A stretch of DNA of 5,916 bases, from assembly GCA_001564135.1 (NCBI GenBank), contig LKNH01000162.1:1-5916 (forward strand), given 5' to 3'. Numbering within the stretch: the first letter of the stretch is position 1; each line of letters starts with the position of its first letter. The translations under genes and the position numbers were made by a program. The stretch comes from Halobacteriaceae archaeon Tc-Br11_E2g27 (lineage in GTDB: Archaea; Halobacteriota; Halobacteria; Halobacteriales; Haloarculaceae). The notes beneath the pieces are model-generated. The model was not told the DNA's origin. It did not search any database and worked only from the letters and a program-made list of their open reading frames with translations. Positions 1-5,871 of this stretch are shown piece after piece.

Positions 1-713
1 ACCGCCCCGGAATACCAGATTCGGTGGCCGCCGATGGTGGTTGGGATGTCGTAGCCGTCCCGGTAATCGTCGGTGAGTCCCATATCCTCCGGAATATCCT
101 CGCGGGTGTGGTAGCCATCAGCGACAAAGAGCGGAACGACGACGATATCGTCCGTTTCGAAATGGTCGGTGACGTCGTCGATATACGGCGGTTCGTCCAT
201 AAACAGGGCTCGAACCTCATCGAACCGGTCACGCGCTCGGATTGCCGCTGCGTGTGCATTCGTCGATGCATTGCTGTCCTCGTGGCGTTCCGTGCCGTGG
301 CCGACGACGGCCAGCCCAGTTTCCGGCCCGACTGCTGGATTGTTTGTTACGGTCTCCACACGCCGGATAATCACATCGGTCATCGAGTCGTGCGTGCCGA
401 CCGGCTCGCTGTAGTGTACTTGCCCGTCGGTTTCGGGTTTCCAGCCATCTGCGATGCGTAACTCCCGTGGGATGATTTGGTTGGTAAAGTAGCCGTTACT
501 CATGAACGCTGGAACGACGTAGATTTCGTCGCTGTCGAGCGTTCGTAGAACTTCTCGAAACGCAGGCTCTTCTTTCCAGAAGGCTTCCCGAACTTCGTCG
601 AAGACGCCGCGCTCCCGTATCCGGTTAGCGTGTTCGAAAATCGGTGTACTCGATTCGGGATTGAGATGAGAGCCGTGTCCGGCAACGACCAGCGCCTGTG
701 ACGGTTCGGGCAT
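1..713 (-). CDS. cbiX: CbiX/SirB-family tetrapyrrole chelatase, tandem-domain, C-terminus cut by window edge
   Basis: Partial gene: 237 complete residues from ATG at 713, open to the left edge. An in-frame stop at 735-737 leaves 713 as the only ATG start. Two homologous chelatase halves are visible. The first begins with a GHGS loop (H13), and a second copy VVGHGT follows (H139) with a downstream GYHTREDIP segment (H202). Family knowledge: CbiX/SirB enzymes insert Co2+ (cobalamin route) or Fe2+ (sirohaem, and haem via sirohaem) into sirohydrochlorin in the cytoplasm, using a pair of His ligands. In the second half both His are present. In the first half the position matching H202 is F76 (segment NGYFTNQIIP), so the second half probably forms the metal site. 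The IGGHRIWYSGA segment at the edge is typical of haloarchaeal CbiX-like proteins. Metal and product cannot be decided here. Unlike its neighbours, it has no TATA box 27 nt before its ATG. Family assignment is confident; substrate is not. Confidence 0.87.
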   Translation of the reverse strand, partial: MPEPSQALVVAGHGSHLNPESSTPIFEHANRIRERGVFDEVREAFWKEEPAFREVLRTLDSDEIYVVPAFMSNGYFTNQIIPRELRIADGWKPETDGQVHYSEPVGTHDSMTDVIIRRVETVTNNPAVGPETGLAVVGHGTERHEDSNASTNAHAAAIRARDRFDEVRALFMDEPPYIDDVTDHFETDDIVVVPLFVADGYHTREDIPEDMGLTDDYRDGYDIPTTIGGHRIWYSGA

Positions 714-820
714 CTGTTGGCTGAGGATAGTGAGTTACCACGAATGAACGCTTCGCTACCGGAGACAACGGGGTAGTTTCTGTGACGGCACGTGTGTTCG
801 AAGCGATTTAGCTGCTGTCG

Positions 821-826
821 TTTATA
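821..826 (+). promoter_or_regulatory. TATA box for the zinc-ribbon gene
   Basis: TTTATA hexamer centred 27.5 nt before the ATG at 851. Archaeal transcription starts about 26 nt downstream of the TATA centre, so the transcript should begin at or within two bases of the ATG (leaderless). This also fixes the start codon choice. Confidence 0.7.
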
Positions 827-850
827 TCCCATTCCGAGCCACTATCGGCT

Positions 851-1225
851 ATGCCTACCTGTGTTCACTGTGGTAAGCCGCTTGGCGGCGATAGCGTTCT
901 GTGTTACTCCTGTCGCTCTGCAGGAATCTCGGTCGAATCGGTTGTCGATGTCGACTCATCCGTTCGCGAGCGTGTCGAGCGGTATCTCATCGTTGCATCT
1001 CTTCGGTGTGCCGACTGTGGCGATATCCACGGCAGTGTCACCGTTGACGGCACCGAGTATACCGCGGCCGACTTTGGTATCGACTCCGTCGACGAGTGGG
1101 AACTCGAACTCGACAAGGAGGCAGACTGGATGCGGGAACACCGAGACGACGTGACTGCTGCGTTGGCGTCGCTTGCCGATGAGTGGCCACGGTCGGTCGC
1201 CGCCGTTCGGGAAACTGTCCTGTGA
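851..1225 (+). CDS. small zinc-ribbon protein, function unknown
   Basis: 124-residue acidic protein. The N-terminus carries a four-cysteine zinc ribbon: C4-x2-C7, ten residues, C18-x2-C21. A second CxxC pair (C53, C56) is followed by H60 in the segment RCADCGDIH and has no obvious partner pair, so it may bind metal using H60 and another residue, or may dimerise. Residues 85-124 are rich in Asp/Glu and look helical. No signal peptide or membrane segment is seen, so it is likely cytoplasmic. The gene is divergent from the chelatase and converges on rnhA with a 23-nt gap. Single-gene leaderless transcription from the TATA box at 821 is likely. I do not recognise the family beyond the zinc ribbon; small zinc-finger proteins are abundant in haloarchaea and mostly uncharacterised. 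It is real rather than a shadow because of the Cys pattern, acidic composition and correctly spaced promoter. Confidence 0.8.
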   Translation: MPTCVHCGKPLGGDSVLCYSCRSAGISVESVVDVDSSVRERVERYLIVASLRCADCGDIHGSVTVDGTEYTAADFGIDSVDEWELELDKEADWMREHRDDVTAALASLADEWPRSVAAVRETVL

Positions 1226-1248
1226 GATTTCCAGCCGGTGTTGTCTCA

Positions 1249-1899
1249 TCAGGGCCCGAGCGCTGCGATATCGGCGCCAACTGTCGCCAGCGCGTCGGCA
1301 GGGTTCGGGTCGCTGTCGGCCAGATGCGTATACCGGTGTTCTGGGATAGCTGCTAGCGCTGCTGTCACCGCTTCGCTGTACGCCTCGACGCCCTGTTCTG
1401 TTGGCTCCTCGCCACCCCAGACATCACGAATAACCGTCATCGAGTCGATGCGAACCTCTAGGCTGTGTGGCTCGTAGCGAGCGAGCAGTTCGGAGAGTCC
1501 AAGCTGGAGGGCAACGTATTCCGCGGTATTGTTCCCGGTCCGGGAGCCGACAGGACGACCTAGTCGGGCGAGTTCGTTCTCCGCAGCATCCATGATGACA
1601 GCACCCGCGCCAGCGGGGCCGGGATTGCCGCGCGAACTGCCGTCAACGTAGAGGATGAACTTATCGCTCGCCGGTTCGGTGATGGGTGGTCTGGTGAACT
1701 CAGCAGCCAGCAGCTCTTCAAGGGCAGAACGCAGTTCGGCCGAGGTGGTTGTCGGGTCGAAGAGACCACCGTATCCCGGAACTGTCTCGTTAATCGCGTC
1801 GGTTGCAGCCAGCATCTCGTAGCCAACTCCCGCCAGCACCTCATCAACGAGTGCGGCAAGCGGCGTGAGATATTCCCGTGGTAAGGGGTCGTCGGTCAT
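1249..1899 (-). CDS. rnhA: ribonuclease HI, haloarchaeal type with N-terminal extension
   Basis: 216 residues. RNase HI cleaves the RNA strand of RNA-DNA hybrids using two divalent metal ions, removing R-loops and RNA primers. The catalytic domain spans about residues 80-216. YVDGSSRGNPGPAGAG gives the first Asp (D86), NNTAEYVAL gives the Glu (E127), VRIDSMTVI gives the second Asp (D152), and PADALA near the C-terminus gives the last Asp (D202), so the D-E-D-D set is complete. H192 sits in the loop before D202, where the family has its catalytic-loop His. The basic protrusion of the E. coli enzyme is missing, as in other archaeal and many bacterial type 1 enzymes. Residues 1-78 form an extension that does not look like the hybrid-binding domain of eukaryotic or some bacterial RNase HI; N-terminal extensions are known in haloarchaeal RNase HI. 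The ATG overlaps the stop of the upstream gene by 4 nt, so it is probably translated by coupling from that transcript. Confidence 0.94.
   Translation of the reverse strand: MTDDPLPREYLTPLAALVDEVLAGVGYEMLAATDAINETVPGYGGLFDPTTTSAELRSALEELLAAEFTRPPITEPASDKFILYVDGSSRGNPGPAGAGAVIMDAAENELARLGRPVGSRTGNNTAEYVALQLGLSELLARYEPHSLEVRIDSMTVIRDVWGGEEPTEQGVEAYSEAVTAALAAIPEHRYTHLADSDPNPADALATVGADIAALGP
1896..1899 (-). promoter_or_regulatory. ATGA stop/start overlap coupling two genes
   Basis: On the minus strand ATGA contains both the TGA stop of the upstream acidic-protein gene and the ATG of rnhA. No Shine-Dalgarno sequence precedes it, so terminating ribosomes probably restart here (translational coupling). 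Confidence 0.75.
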
Positions 1900-2354
1900 T
1901 CGAAATCCGGTAAGTCATCCGGCGCTTCGTACTCGGATTCCCAGTCGATATACTCGTCTTTCAGCACGTCACAGACAACCTGACCGAGTTCGGTCAGCGC
2001 TGCATTAATGCCTGAAACGCTGCCCCATGACTGTAACTCGGGATGATACTCCCGTTCTTTCCAGTCTTCGGGGATACCGGGTGCGTGATAGCCAACTCGC
2101 TCTGCAAAGGAATCCCAGAAGAAATCGAACTGCTGAATCATGTTGAGGTCGGTAATAATCTCGAAATCTGACTCGCTGAGTGCCGTCGTTGCCGCCCATT
2201 CGGTGAATGCCTCCTCCCAGGCACCCTCCTGCAGGAACTGTTGAATCTCGTCGCGTTTGTAATCGCTCGTTCCGACGACCTCTGCATCCTCGTACTCGTT
2301 GGGGTCTTTCGTTTCGAGTTCTGGTGGCTCCGGAACGTCGACATCGAGGCTCAT
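1896..2354 (-). CDS. uncharacterised acidic protein co-transcribed with rnhA
   Basis: 152 residues starting MSLDVDVPEPPELE. I choose ATG 2354 rather than the upstream in-frame ATG at 2480: a TATA box lies exactly at leaderless spacing from 2354, and the 42 extra residues would read through that promoter and be less acidic. No catalytic motif, Cys cluster, signal peptide or membrane segment is visible. Residues 34-58 (KRDEIQQFLQEGAWEEAF onward) and 62-80 look like amphipathic helices rich in Trp, Phe and Glu, residues 115-135 form another likely helix, and the C-terminus (about 138-152) is a Glu/Asp tail. I believe this is a haloarchaeal conserved hypothetical family but cannot name it. Its stop overlaps the rnhA ATG (1896-1899), so the two form a tight operon. 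That suggests, but does not show, a role connected to RNase HI or R-loop handling. It could equally be an unrelated passenger. Confidence 0.82.
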   Translation of the reverse strand: MSLDVDVPEPPELETKDPNEYEDAEVVGTSDYKRDEIQQFLQEGAWEEAFTEWAATTALSESDFEIITDLNMIQQFDFFWDSFAERVGYHAPGIPEDWKEREYHPELQSWGSVSGINAALTELGQVVCDVLKDEYIDWESEYEAPDDLPDFE

Positions 2355-2377
2355 ACCACGTTCTCGGTCGGTAACGG

Positions 2378-2383
2378 AATAAA
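2378..2383 (-). promoter_or_regulatory. TATA box for the acidic-protein/rnhA operon
   Basis: TTTATT read on the minus strand, centred 26.5 nt before ATG 2354. This implies a leaderless bicistronic transcript covering both genes and decides the start of the upstream gene. Confidence 0.7.
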
Positions 2384-2454
2384 CCTGACCACCACCCGGC
2401 GGCTGGAAACAATCGACTGATTTTAGTTTCAACTGTAAGCGAGAGTTGGTAGAG

Positions 2455-2471
2455 AGTGAACATTGTTCACT
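2455..2471. promoter_or_regulatory. perfect 17-bp palindrome, candidate operator
   Basis: AGTGAACA-T-TGTTCACT: two perfectly complementary 8-nt arms around one central base. It lies in the 159-bp intergenic region, 12 bp upstream of the TATA box of the crotonase gene and about 42-58 bp before the predicted transcript start. That is just outside the likely BRE, a position from which a dimeric helix-turn-helix protein could activate or block the promoter. It is 71 bp from the TATA box of the divergent operon, so control of the crotonase gene is more likely. The regulator is unknown. Confidence 0.6.
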
Positions 2472-2483
2472 TTGTGGCAAGAA

Positions 2484-2489
2484 TTATAC
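2484..2489 (+). promoter_or_regulatory. TATA box for the crotonase-family gene
   Basis: TTATAC hexamer centred 27.5 nt before ATG 2514, again implying a leaderless transcript. It argues against the in-frame ATG at 2463, which lies upstream of the TATA box and inside the palindrome. Confidence 0.65.
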
Positions 2490-2513
2490 GCTTTGACCCC
2501 GGTGATTGAAAGG

Positions 2514-3302
2514 ATGAGCGAACTGGTAGTCTTCGATATCACGGATGGGGTTGCAACCCTTCGATTGAACCGGCCGGACAACCGAAATGCACTGACTGCG
2601 GAGATGTCCGGTGCAATCGTGGATGCACTCGATGAAGCCGAAAAAGCCGATAACGTTCGGTGTCTGGTGATTACTGGGACAGATGGAACCTTCTGTGCCG
2701 GAGGAGATATCAACTCCATGGCAGAGTTGATGAGCGGTGCAGCAGAGTTGCACGAGGCAGTAGAGGGTATCCAGCGGGAAACCAATCGAGCGATTCGTCG
2801 CCTTGCTGAGTTCGACCGCCCGACGGTTGCAAAAGTGGATGGCGTCGCCTACGGAGCAGGTGGCAACCTCGCGATTGCTCCGGATATCACGCTCGCCTCG
2901 CCTGCTGCCGAAATTAGCTTCGGGTTCCGACAGGTCGGGCTGGCAATCGATACCGGGACGTCCTATCTCCTGCCACGAGAGGTTGGCGTGAGCAAGGCCA
3001 AGGAACTGGTCTACACCGGCGAATTACTTGACGCAGCGGAGGCGGAGGAACTCGGGCTGTTCAATCACGTCTTCGAGGACTTTGAGGCGGAGGCTGACGA
3101 GTTTATCGAACGGATTGCAACTGGCCCGACCGTTGCGCTCAGAACGTCAAAACATCTCATCGAACAGGGCTGGAACAGCTCGCTCAAGGAAGCGCAAGAT
3201 AACGAAGCGTTCGCACAGGGGCCGGTGTTCAACACGGACGACCACAAGGAAGGCGCAACGGCGTTCATGGAAGGGAGAAAGCCGGAGTTCGAAGGGAAGT
3301 AA
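2514..3302 (+). CDS. enoyl-CoA hydratase/isomerase (crotonase) family protein
   Basis: 262 residues, the usual crotonase length. The crotonase fold binds acyl-CoA thioesters and stabilises the thioester oxyanion with two backbone NH groups. Visible features: RLNRPDNRNALT (17-28), the first oxyanion-hole segment CAGGDI (61-66), the second GAGGNLA (114-120), the loop VGLAIDTGTSYLLPREVG (141-158), and the usual C-terminal DDHKEGATAFMEGRKPEF. The two glutamates of classical enoyl-CoA hydratase are absent by my hand alignment: N118 sits at the rat E144 position and Q140 at the E164 position. D146 is retained in a loop resembling the PDSG loop of PaaG-type isomerases, where an Asp is catalytic. An isomerase or another crotonase reaction is therefore more likely than simple hydration. 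Start at 2514 is chosen from TATA spacing. It is probably a single-gene transcript, converging on the deaminase gene with a 17-nt gap. Family certain; reaction uncertain. Confidence 0.9.
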   Translation: MSELVVFDITDGVATLRLNRPDNRNALTAEMSGAIVDALDEAEKADNVRCLVITGTDGTFCAGGDINSMAELMSGAAELHEAVEGIQRETNRAIRRLAEFDRPTVAKVDGVAYGAGGNLAIAPDITLASPAAEISFGFRQVGLAIDTGTSYLLPREVGVSKAKELVYTGELLDAAEAEELGLFNHVFEDFEAEADEFIERIATGPTVALRTSKHLIEQGWNSSLKEAQDNEAFAQGPVFNTDDHKEGATAFMEGRKPEFEGK

Positions 3303-3306
3303 CTGC

Positions 3307-3311
3307 TTTTT
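3307..3311 (+). terminator. short T-tract terminator after crotonase gene
   Basis: TTTTT begins four bases after the TAA stop, inside the 17-nt convergent gap. Archaeal RNA polymerase commonly stops at oligo-T on the coding strand without a hairpin. Five T residues is a weak signal, so this is tentative. Confidence 0.35.
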
Positions 3312-3319
3312 CCGGACAA

Positions 3320-4612
3320 TCACTCAGCCCGCCCAAACAGTTCCGTCGCGTGCTCGCTGGCCTCGGCCATCACGTCATCGGCTGACAGCGTCGTCAGTTC
3401 GCGGTCTTCCATTAGGACTTGTCCATCACAGACGGTATGGCGAACATCGCTGCCGCGAGCGGCATAGACAAGATGGCTGACGAGGTCGTGCTGTGGGGTC
3501 AGGTGCAGTGAATCCAGGTCAAGCACGGCGAGGTCGGCATTCGCGCCCTCCTCGATACGGCCGCTGTCGAATCCGAGTGTCTCAGCGCCGGCTTTCGTCG
3601 CCATCTCAAGCACGGCATCGGCGGGAACTGCGCTTGCATCATCTTCTGCAAGCTTGCCAATCATCGCGGCATCGCGCATCTCATCAAACATATCGAGGTC
3701 GTTGTTCGAGCCGGCACCGTCGGTTCCCAGCGCAACCGTCACCCCGGCGTCGTGGAGCTTTTGAATCGGAGCCATCCCGCTTGCGAGTTTCATGTTTGAA
3801 GCGGGACAGTGGACGACTGAGGTTCCACGCCCGGCCAGCAATTTGCGTTCAGTCTCGTCGACGTGGACGCCGTGAGCGAGGAACGTCGCGTCAGTGAGCA
3901 CGCCGAGGTCGTCGGCATATTCGAGCGGTCGCTTGCCGTATTCGTCAACGAGCGGTTCGACCTCCTGTGGGGTTTCGTTTGCGTGGATGTGGACGGGGAT
4001 TCCGGCCTCGTGAGCTTTCGGAATATACTCCTCGTAGAACTGCTCATCGACGGTCGTCAGGCTGTGGGGGGTAAAGAGTGTCTTGACCCGGCCATCGGCG
4101 GTGTTGTTGTACTCCCTTGCAAACGCCAGTCCGGCCTCGAAATCCTCGTGAGCGGCTTCGTCGTCCTTGCCGACGGTGATACAGCCGTGTCCGAGTCGAG
4201 CGCGGATGCCGGCCTCTTCGACGACGGCAGCCACTTCGGGCATGAAAAAGTACATATCCGCGATGGCGGTCGTCCCCGAGCGAATCATCTCGGCGATACC
4301 CAGCCGTGCGCCTGCCCTGACATCTTCTCCTGTGAGTTCGGCTTCGACCGGCCAGATATCCTCCTGCAGCCAGGCATCGAGTGGCTTATCATCGGCTGCC
4401 CCGCGAAAGAGCGTCATTGCGACGTGCGTGTGTGCGTTGACGAGTCCCGGAATGACGAGCCCACCTGCTGCATCGAGCTGTTTGTCGGCAGTTCCGTCGA
4501 ACTCGCCGAGTTGTTTGATGGTTCCGTTGTCGGTATCGATGAGCACATCTGTGCGTTCGATAGAGTGGTCCGGACGCAAGACCTGGCCGTCGGTGACTGC
4601 AAGCGTGTTCAT
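3320..4612 (-). CDS. amidohydrolase: SAH/MTA/5'-deoxyadenosine deaminase family
   Basis: 430 residues, typical of this family. Members deaminate the adenine of S-adenosylhomocysteine, methylthioadenosine or 5'-deoxyadenosine to the hypoxanthine form. This helps archaea that lack SAH hydrolase or MTA nucleosidase routes recycle SAM by-products. The amidohydrolase TIM-barrel metal site is complete: H61 and H63 (NAHTHVAMTLFRG), H210 with E213 (HIHANET), H247 (LAHGVH) and D298 (LGTDGA). The short strands at 1-55 and about 345-405 form the usual composite beta-sandwich. MTLFRG followed by D..L..WL.....W is characteristic of the deaminase subgroup rather than of guanine or cytosine deaminase. Start at 4612 is chosen over ATGs at 4636 and 4645 because a TATA-like box sits 27.5 nt before it. 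The gene is head-to-head with lipA, 109 bp apart. The archaeal name dadD or mtaD may apply, but preferred substrate cannot be read from sequence. Confidence 0.88.
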   Translation of the reverse strand: MNTLAVTDGQVLRPDHSIERTDVLIDTDNGTIKQLGEFDGTADKQLDAAGGLVIPGLVNAHTHVAMTLFRGAADDKPLDAWLQEDIWPVEAELTGEDVRAGARLGIAEMIRSGTTAIADMYFFMPEVAAVVEEAGIRARLGHGCITVGKDDEAAHEDFEAGLAFAREYNNTADGRVKTLFTPHSLTTVDEQFYEEYIPKAHEAGIPVHIHANETPQEVEPLVDEYGKRPLEYADDLGVLTDATFLAHGVHVDETERKLLAGRGTSVVHCPASNMKLASGMAPIQKLHDAGVTVALGTDGAGSNNDLDMFDEMRDAAMIGKLAEDDASAVPADAVLEMATKAGAETLGFDSGRIEEGANADLAVLDLDSLHLTPQHDLVSHLVYAARGSDVRHTVCDGQVLMEDRELTTLSADDVMAEASEHATELFGRAE

Positions 4613-4636
4613 ACCTATGGCGAGGGAGGGGCTCAT

Positions 4637-4642
4637 GTTAAA
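4637..4642 (-). promoter_or_regulatory. TATA-like box for the deaminase gene
   Basis: TTTAAC on the minus strand, centred 27.5 nt before ATG 4612. Weaker match than the others but at the same leaderless spacing. It overlaps or touches the two upstream in-frame ATGs (4636, 4645), which argues against using them. Confidence 0.55.
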
Positions 4643-4691
4643 CACTGGTTTCCTGGCTGGTTGTTTCTGTTTGACTCGGCCGAACCACGGA

Positions 4692-4697
4692 TTTTAG
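4692..4697 (+). promoter_or_regulatory. TATA-like box for lipA
   Basis: TTTTAG centred 27.5 nt before ATG 4722, predicting a leaderless lipA mRNA. It shares a 109-bp divergent region with the deaminase promoter; the two TATA centres are 55 bp apart, so one regulator could affect both. Confidence 0.55.
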
Positions 4698-4721
4698 TCG
4701 TCGGGCACTAACGTACAACCA

Positions 4722-5651
4722 ATGAGCAGTACGCGCAAACCCGACTGGCTGAAGATGCGGCCACCGTCGGGCGAGCGGTTCACTGAAATCAAACAGTCGT
4801 TGCGCGACCGGAACCTCCATACGGTCTGTGAGGAAGCGTCCTGTCCGAATATGGGGGAGTGCTGGAGCGGTCGTGACGGACCGGGGACGGCGACGTTCAT
4901 GTTGATGGGCGAGCGCTGTTCACGCGGCTGCAATTTCTGTGATGTCGAAACCGGGGGAATGGAGCCACTCGACGAGGATGAACCCGAAAACGTCGCAAGC
5001 GCAGTCGCGGAGATTGGGCTCGATTATGTCGTGTTGACCTCCGTCGACCGGGATGATTTGCCCGACCAGGGAGCTAGCCACTTCGCCCAGACGATTCGTG
5101 AAATCAAGCGCAGAGATTCCGACATTCTGGTTGAGGTATTGATTCCGGACTTTCAGGGAGAACCGGAGTTGGTTCGCAAAATCATCGACGCCGAACCCGA
5201 CGTGATTGCACACAACGTCGAAACGGTTGAGCGACTCCAGTGGCCGGTCCGGGACCGACGAGCGGGCTACGACCAATCGTTATCTGTCCTGCAACAGGCT
5301 GCACAGGAGTCGGATGCCTACACAAAAACCAGCATCATGCTCGGGGTTGGCGAGTATCACCACGAAATTTATCAGACACTCCGGGACCTGCGTTCGGTTG
5401 GAACGGATATCGTCACCTTCGGCCAGTATCTCCAGCCATCTCGGTCACATCTGGAAGTGAGCGAATTTGTCCACCCGGATGTCTTTGACACCTGGCAACA
5501 GGTCGCAGAGGAGGAACTTGACTTTGCCTACTGTGCCAGCGGGCCGATGGTCCGGTCGTCCTACCGTGCGGGTGAACTGTTTGTCGAGAGCGTCCTTCGT
5601 GATGGGTCCGATATTGCTGATGCCCGCACACAAGCACGAACGGTCAAGTGA
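4722..5651 (+). CDS. lipA: lipoyl synthase (radical SAM)
   Basis: 309 residues, normal LipA length. LipA inserts two sulfur atoms into the octanoyl chain on a lipoyl-carrier protein, making the lipoyl cofactor of 2-oxoacid dehydrogenase complexes and the glycine cleavage system. Each turnover uses two SAM, released as methionine and 5'-deoxyadenosine. Both iron-sulfur sites are visible. The auxiliary, sacrificial cluster has C36, C41 and C47 (VCEEASCPNMGEC) plus a serine of RSSY at 278-281. The radical SAM cluster has C66, C70 and C73 (RCSRGCNFC). Other family blocks are VVLTSVDRDDLPDQGASHF (about 103-121), VEVLIPDF, AHNVETV, KTSIMLGVGE, TFGQYLQPS and ASGPMVRSSYRAGE. The sequence appears intact. 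No lipB, lplA, gcvH or oxoacid dehydrogenase gene is in the window, so the source of the octanoylated substrate is elsewhere. Confidence 0.96.
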   Translation: MSSTRKPDWLKMRPPSGERFTEIKQSLRDRNLHTVCEEASCPNMGECWSGRDGPGTATFMLMGERCSRGCNFCDVETGGMEPLDEDEPENVASAVAEIGLDYVVLTSVDRDDLPDQGASHFAQTIREIKRRDSDILVEVLIPDFQGEPELVRKIIDAEPDVIAHNVETVERLQWPVRDRRAGYDQSLSVLQQAAQESDAYTKTSIMLGVGEYHHEIYQTLRDLRSVGTDIVTFGQYLQPSRSHLEVSEFVHPDVFDTWQQVAEEELDFAYCASGPMVRSSYRAGELFVESVLRDGSDIADARTQARTVK

Positions 5652-5851
5652 TGTACCGCCTGTTCTGCTGTACGGACCCAAAACAGCACTGGCTATCCAA
5701 ACTCCCAACAAAAACCGACAACCACCATATTAAACCATTGCGCCCCAATATACTGTGATATTAGTTCACAATCGCCACTCGAATGACAAACGTCCAGAAA
5801 AGGGGACCATAGTTGAACATAAATAGTAGTTTATCAAGTTACAAATCCTTA

Positions 5852-5871
5852 TAATTCCCACGAGAGAATTA
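5852..5871. repeat. inverted repeat TAATTC-N8-GAATTA
   Basis: Six-base perfect arms (5852-5857 and 5866-5871) separated by eight bases. It overlaps a TATA-like TTATAA (5849-5854) and ends one base before an ATG at 5872. It could be an operator of a downstream gene, but arms this short can arise by chance in AT-rich DNA. Confidence 0.3.

Noticed and set aside
24..461. 145-codon plus-strand open frame antisense to the chelatase gene
   Set aside because: Long open antisense frames are common opposite haloarchaeal genes with strong third-position bias; the minus-strand reading gives clear CbiX motifs.
500..832. 110-codon minus-strand frame overlapping the chelatase start and the divergent spacer
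   Set aside because: Different frame from the chelatase, basic and Ser/Arg-rich, and it would cover the zinc-ribbon promoter; a shadow frame.
2355..2480. 42-residue N-terminal extension of the acidic protein from ATG 2480
   Set aside because: It reads across the gene's own TATA box and the divergent spacer, and its composition is unlike the rest of the protein.
2463..2513. 17-residue N-terminal extension of the crotonase from ATG 2463
   Set aside because: This ATG lies inside the palindrome and upstream of the TATA box, so it would not be transcribed; the family N-terminus begins at MSELVVFD.
3028..3480. 150-codon plus-strand Arg/Ser-rich frame spanning the end of the crotonase and of the deaminase gene
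   Set aside because: Basic composition opposite to haloarchaeal proteins, overlaps two strong genes, no motif; a shadow frame.
3863..4711. 282-codon plus-strand open frame antisense to the deaminase gene
   Set aside because: It mirrors the codon structure of a well-supported amidohydrolase on the opposite strand, shows no family motif, and has no promoter at the expected spacing.
5666..5688. Possible hairpin after lipA (TGCTGT / ACAGCA, 11-nt loop)
   Set aside because: Six-base stem with a large loop and no following T-tract; not convincing as a terminator, and archaeal termination does not need a hairpin.
5754..5770. Bacterial CRP-type site (TGTGA...TCACA)
   Set aside because: The half-sites look like the bacterial CRP consensus, but spacing is 7 rather than 6, and CRP regulation is not expected in a haloarchaeon.
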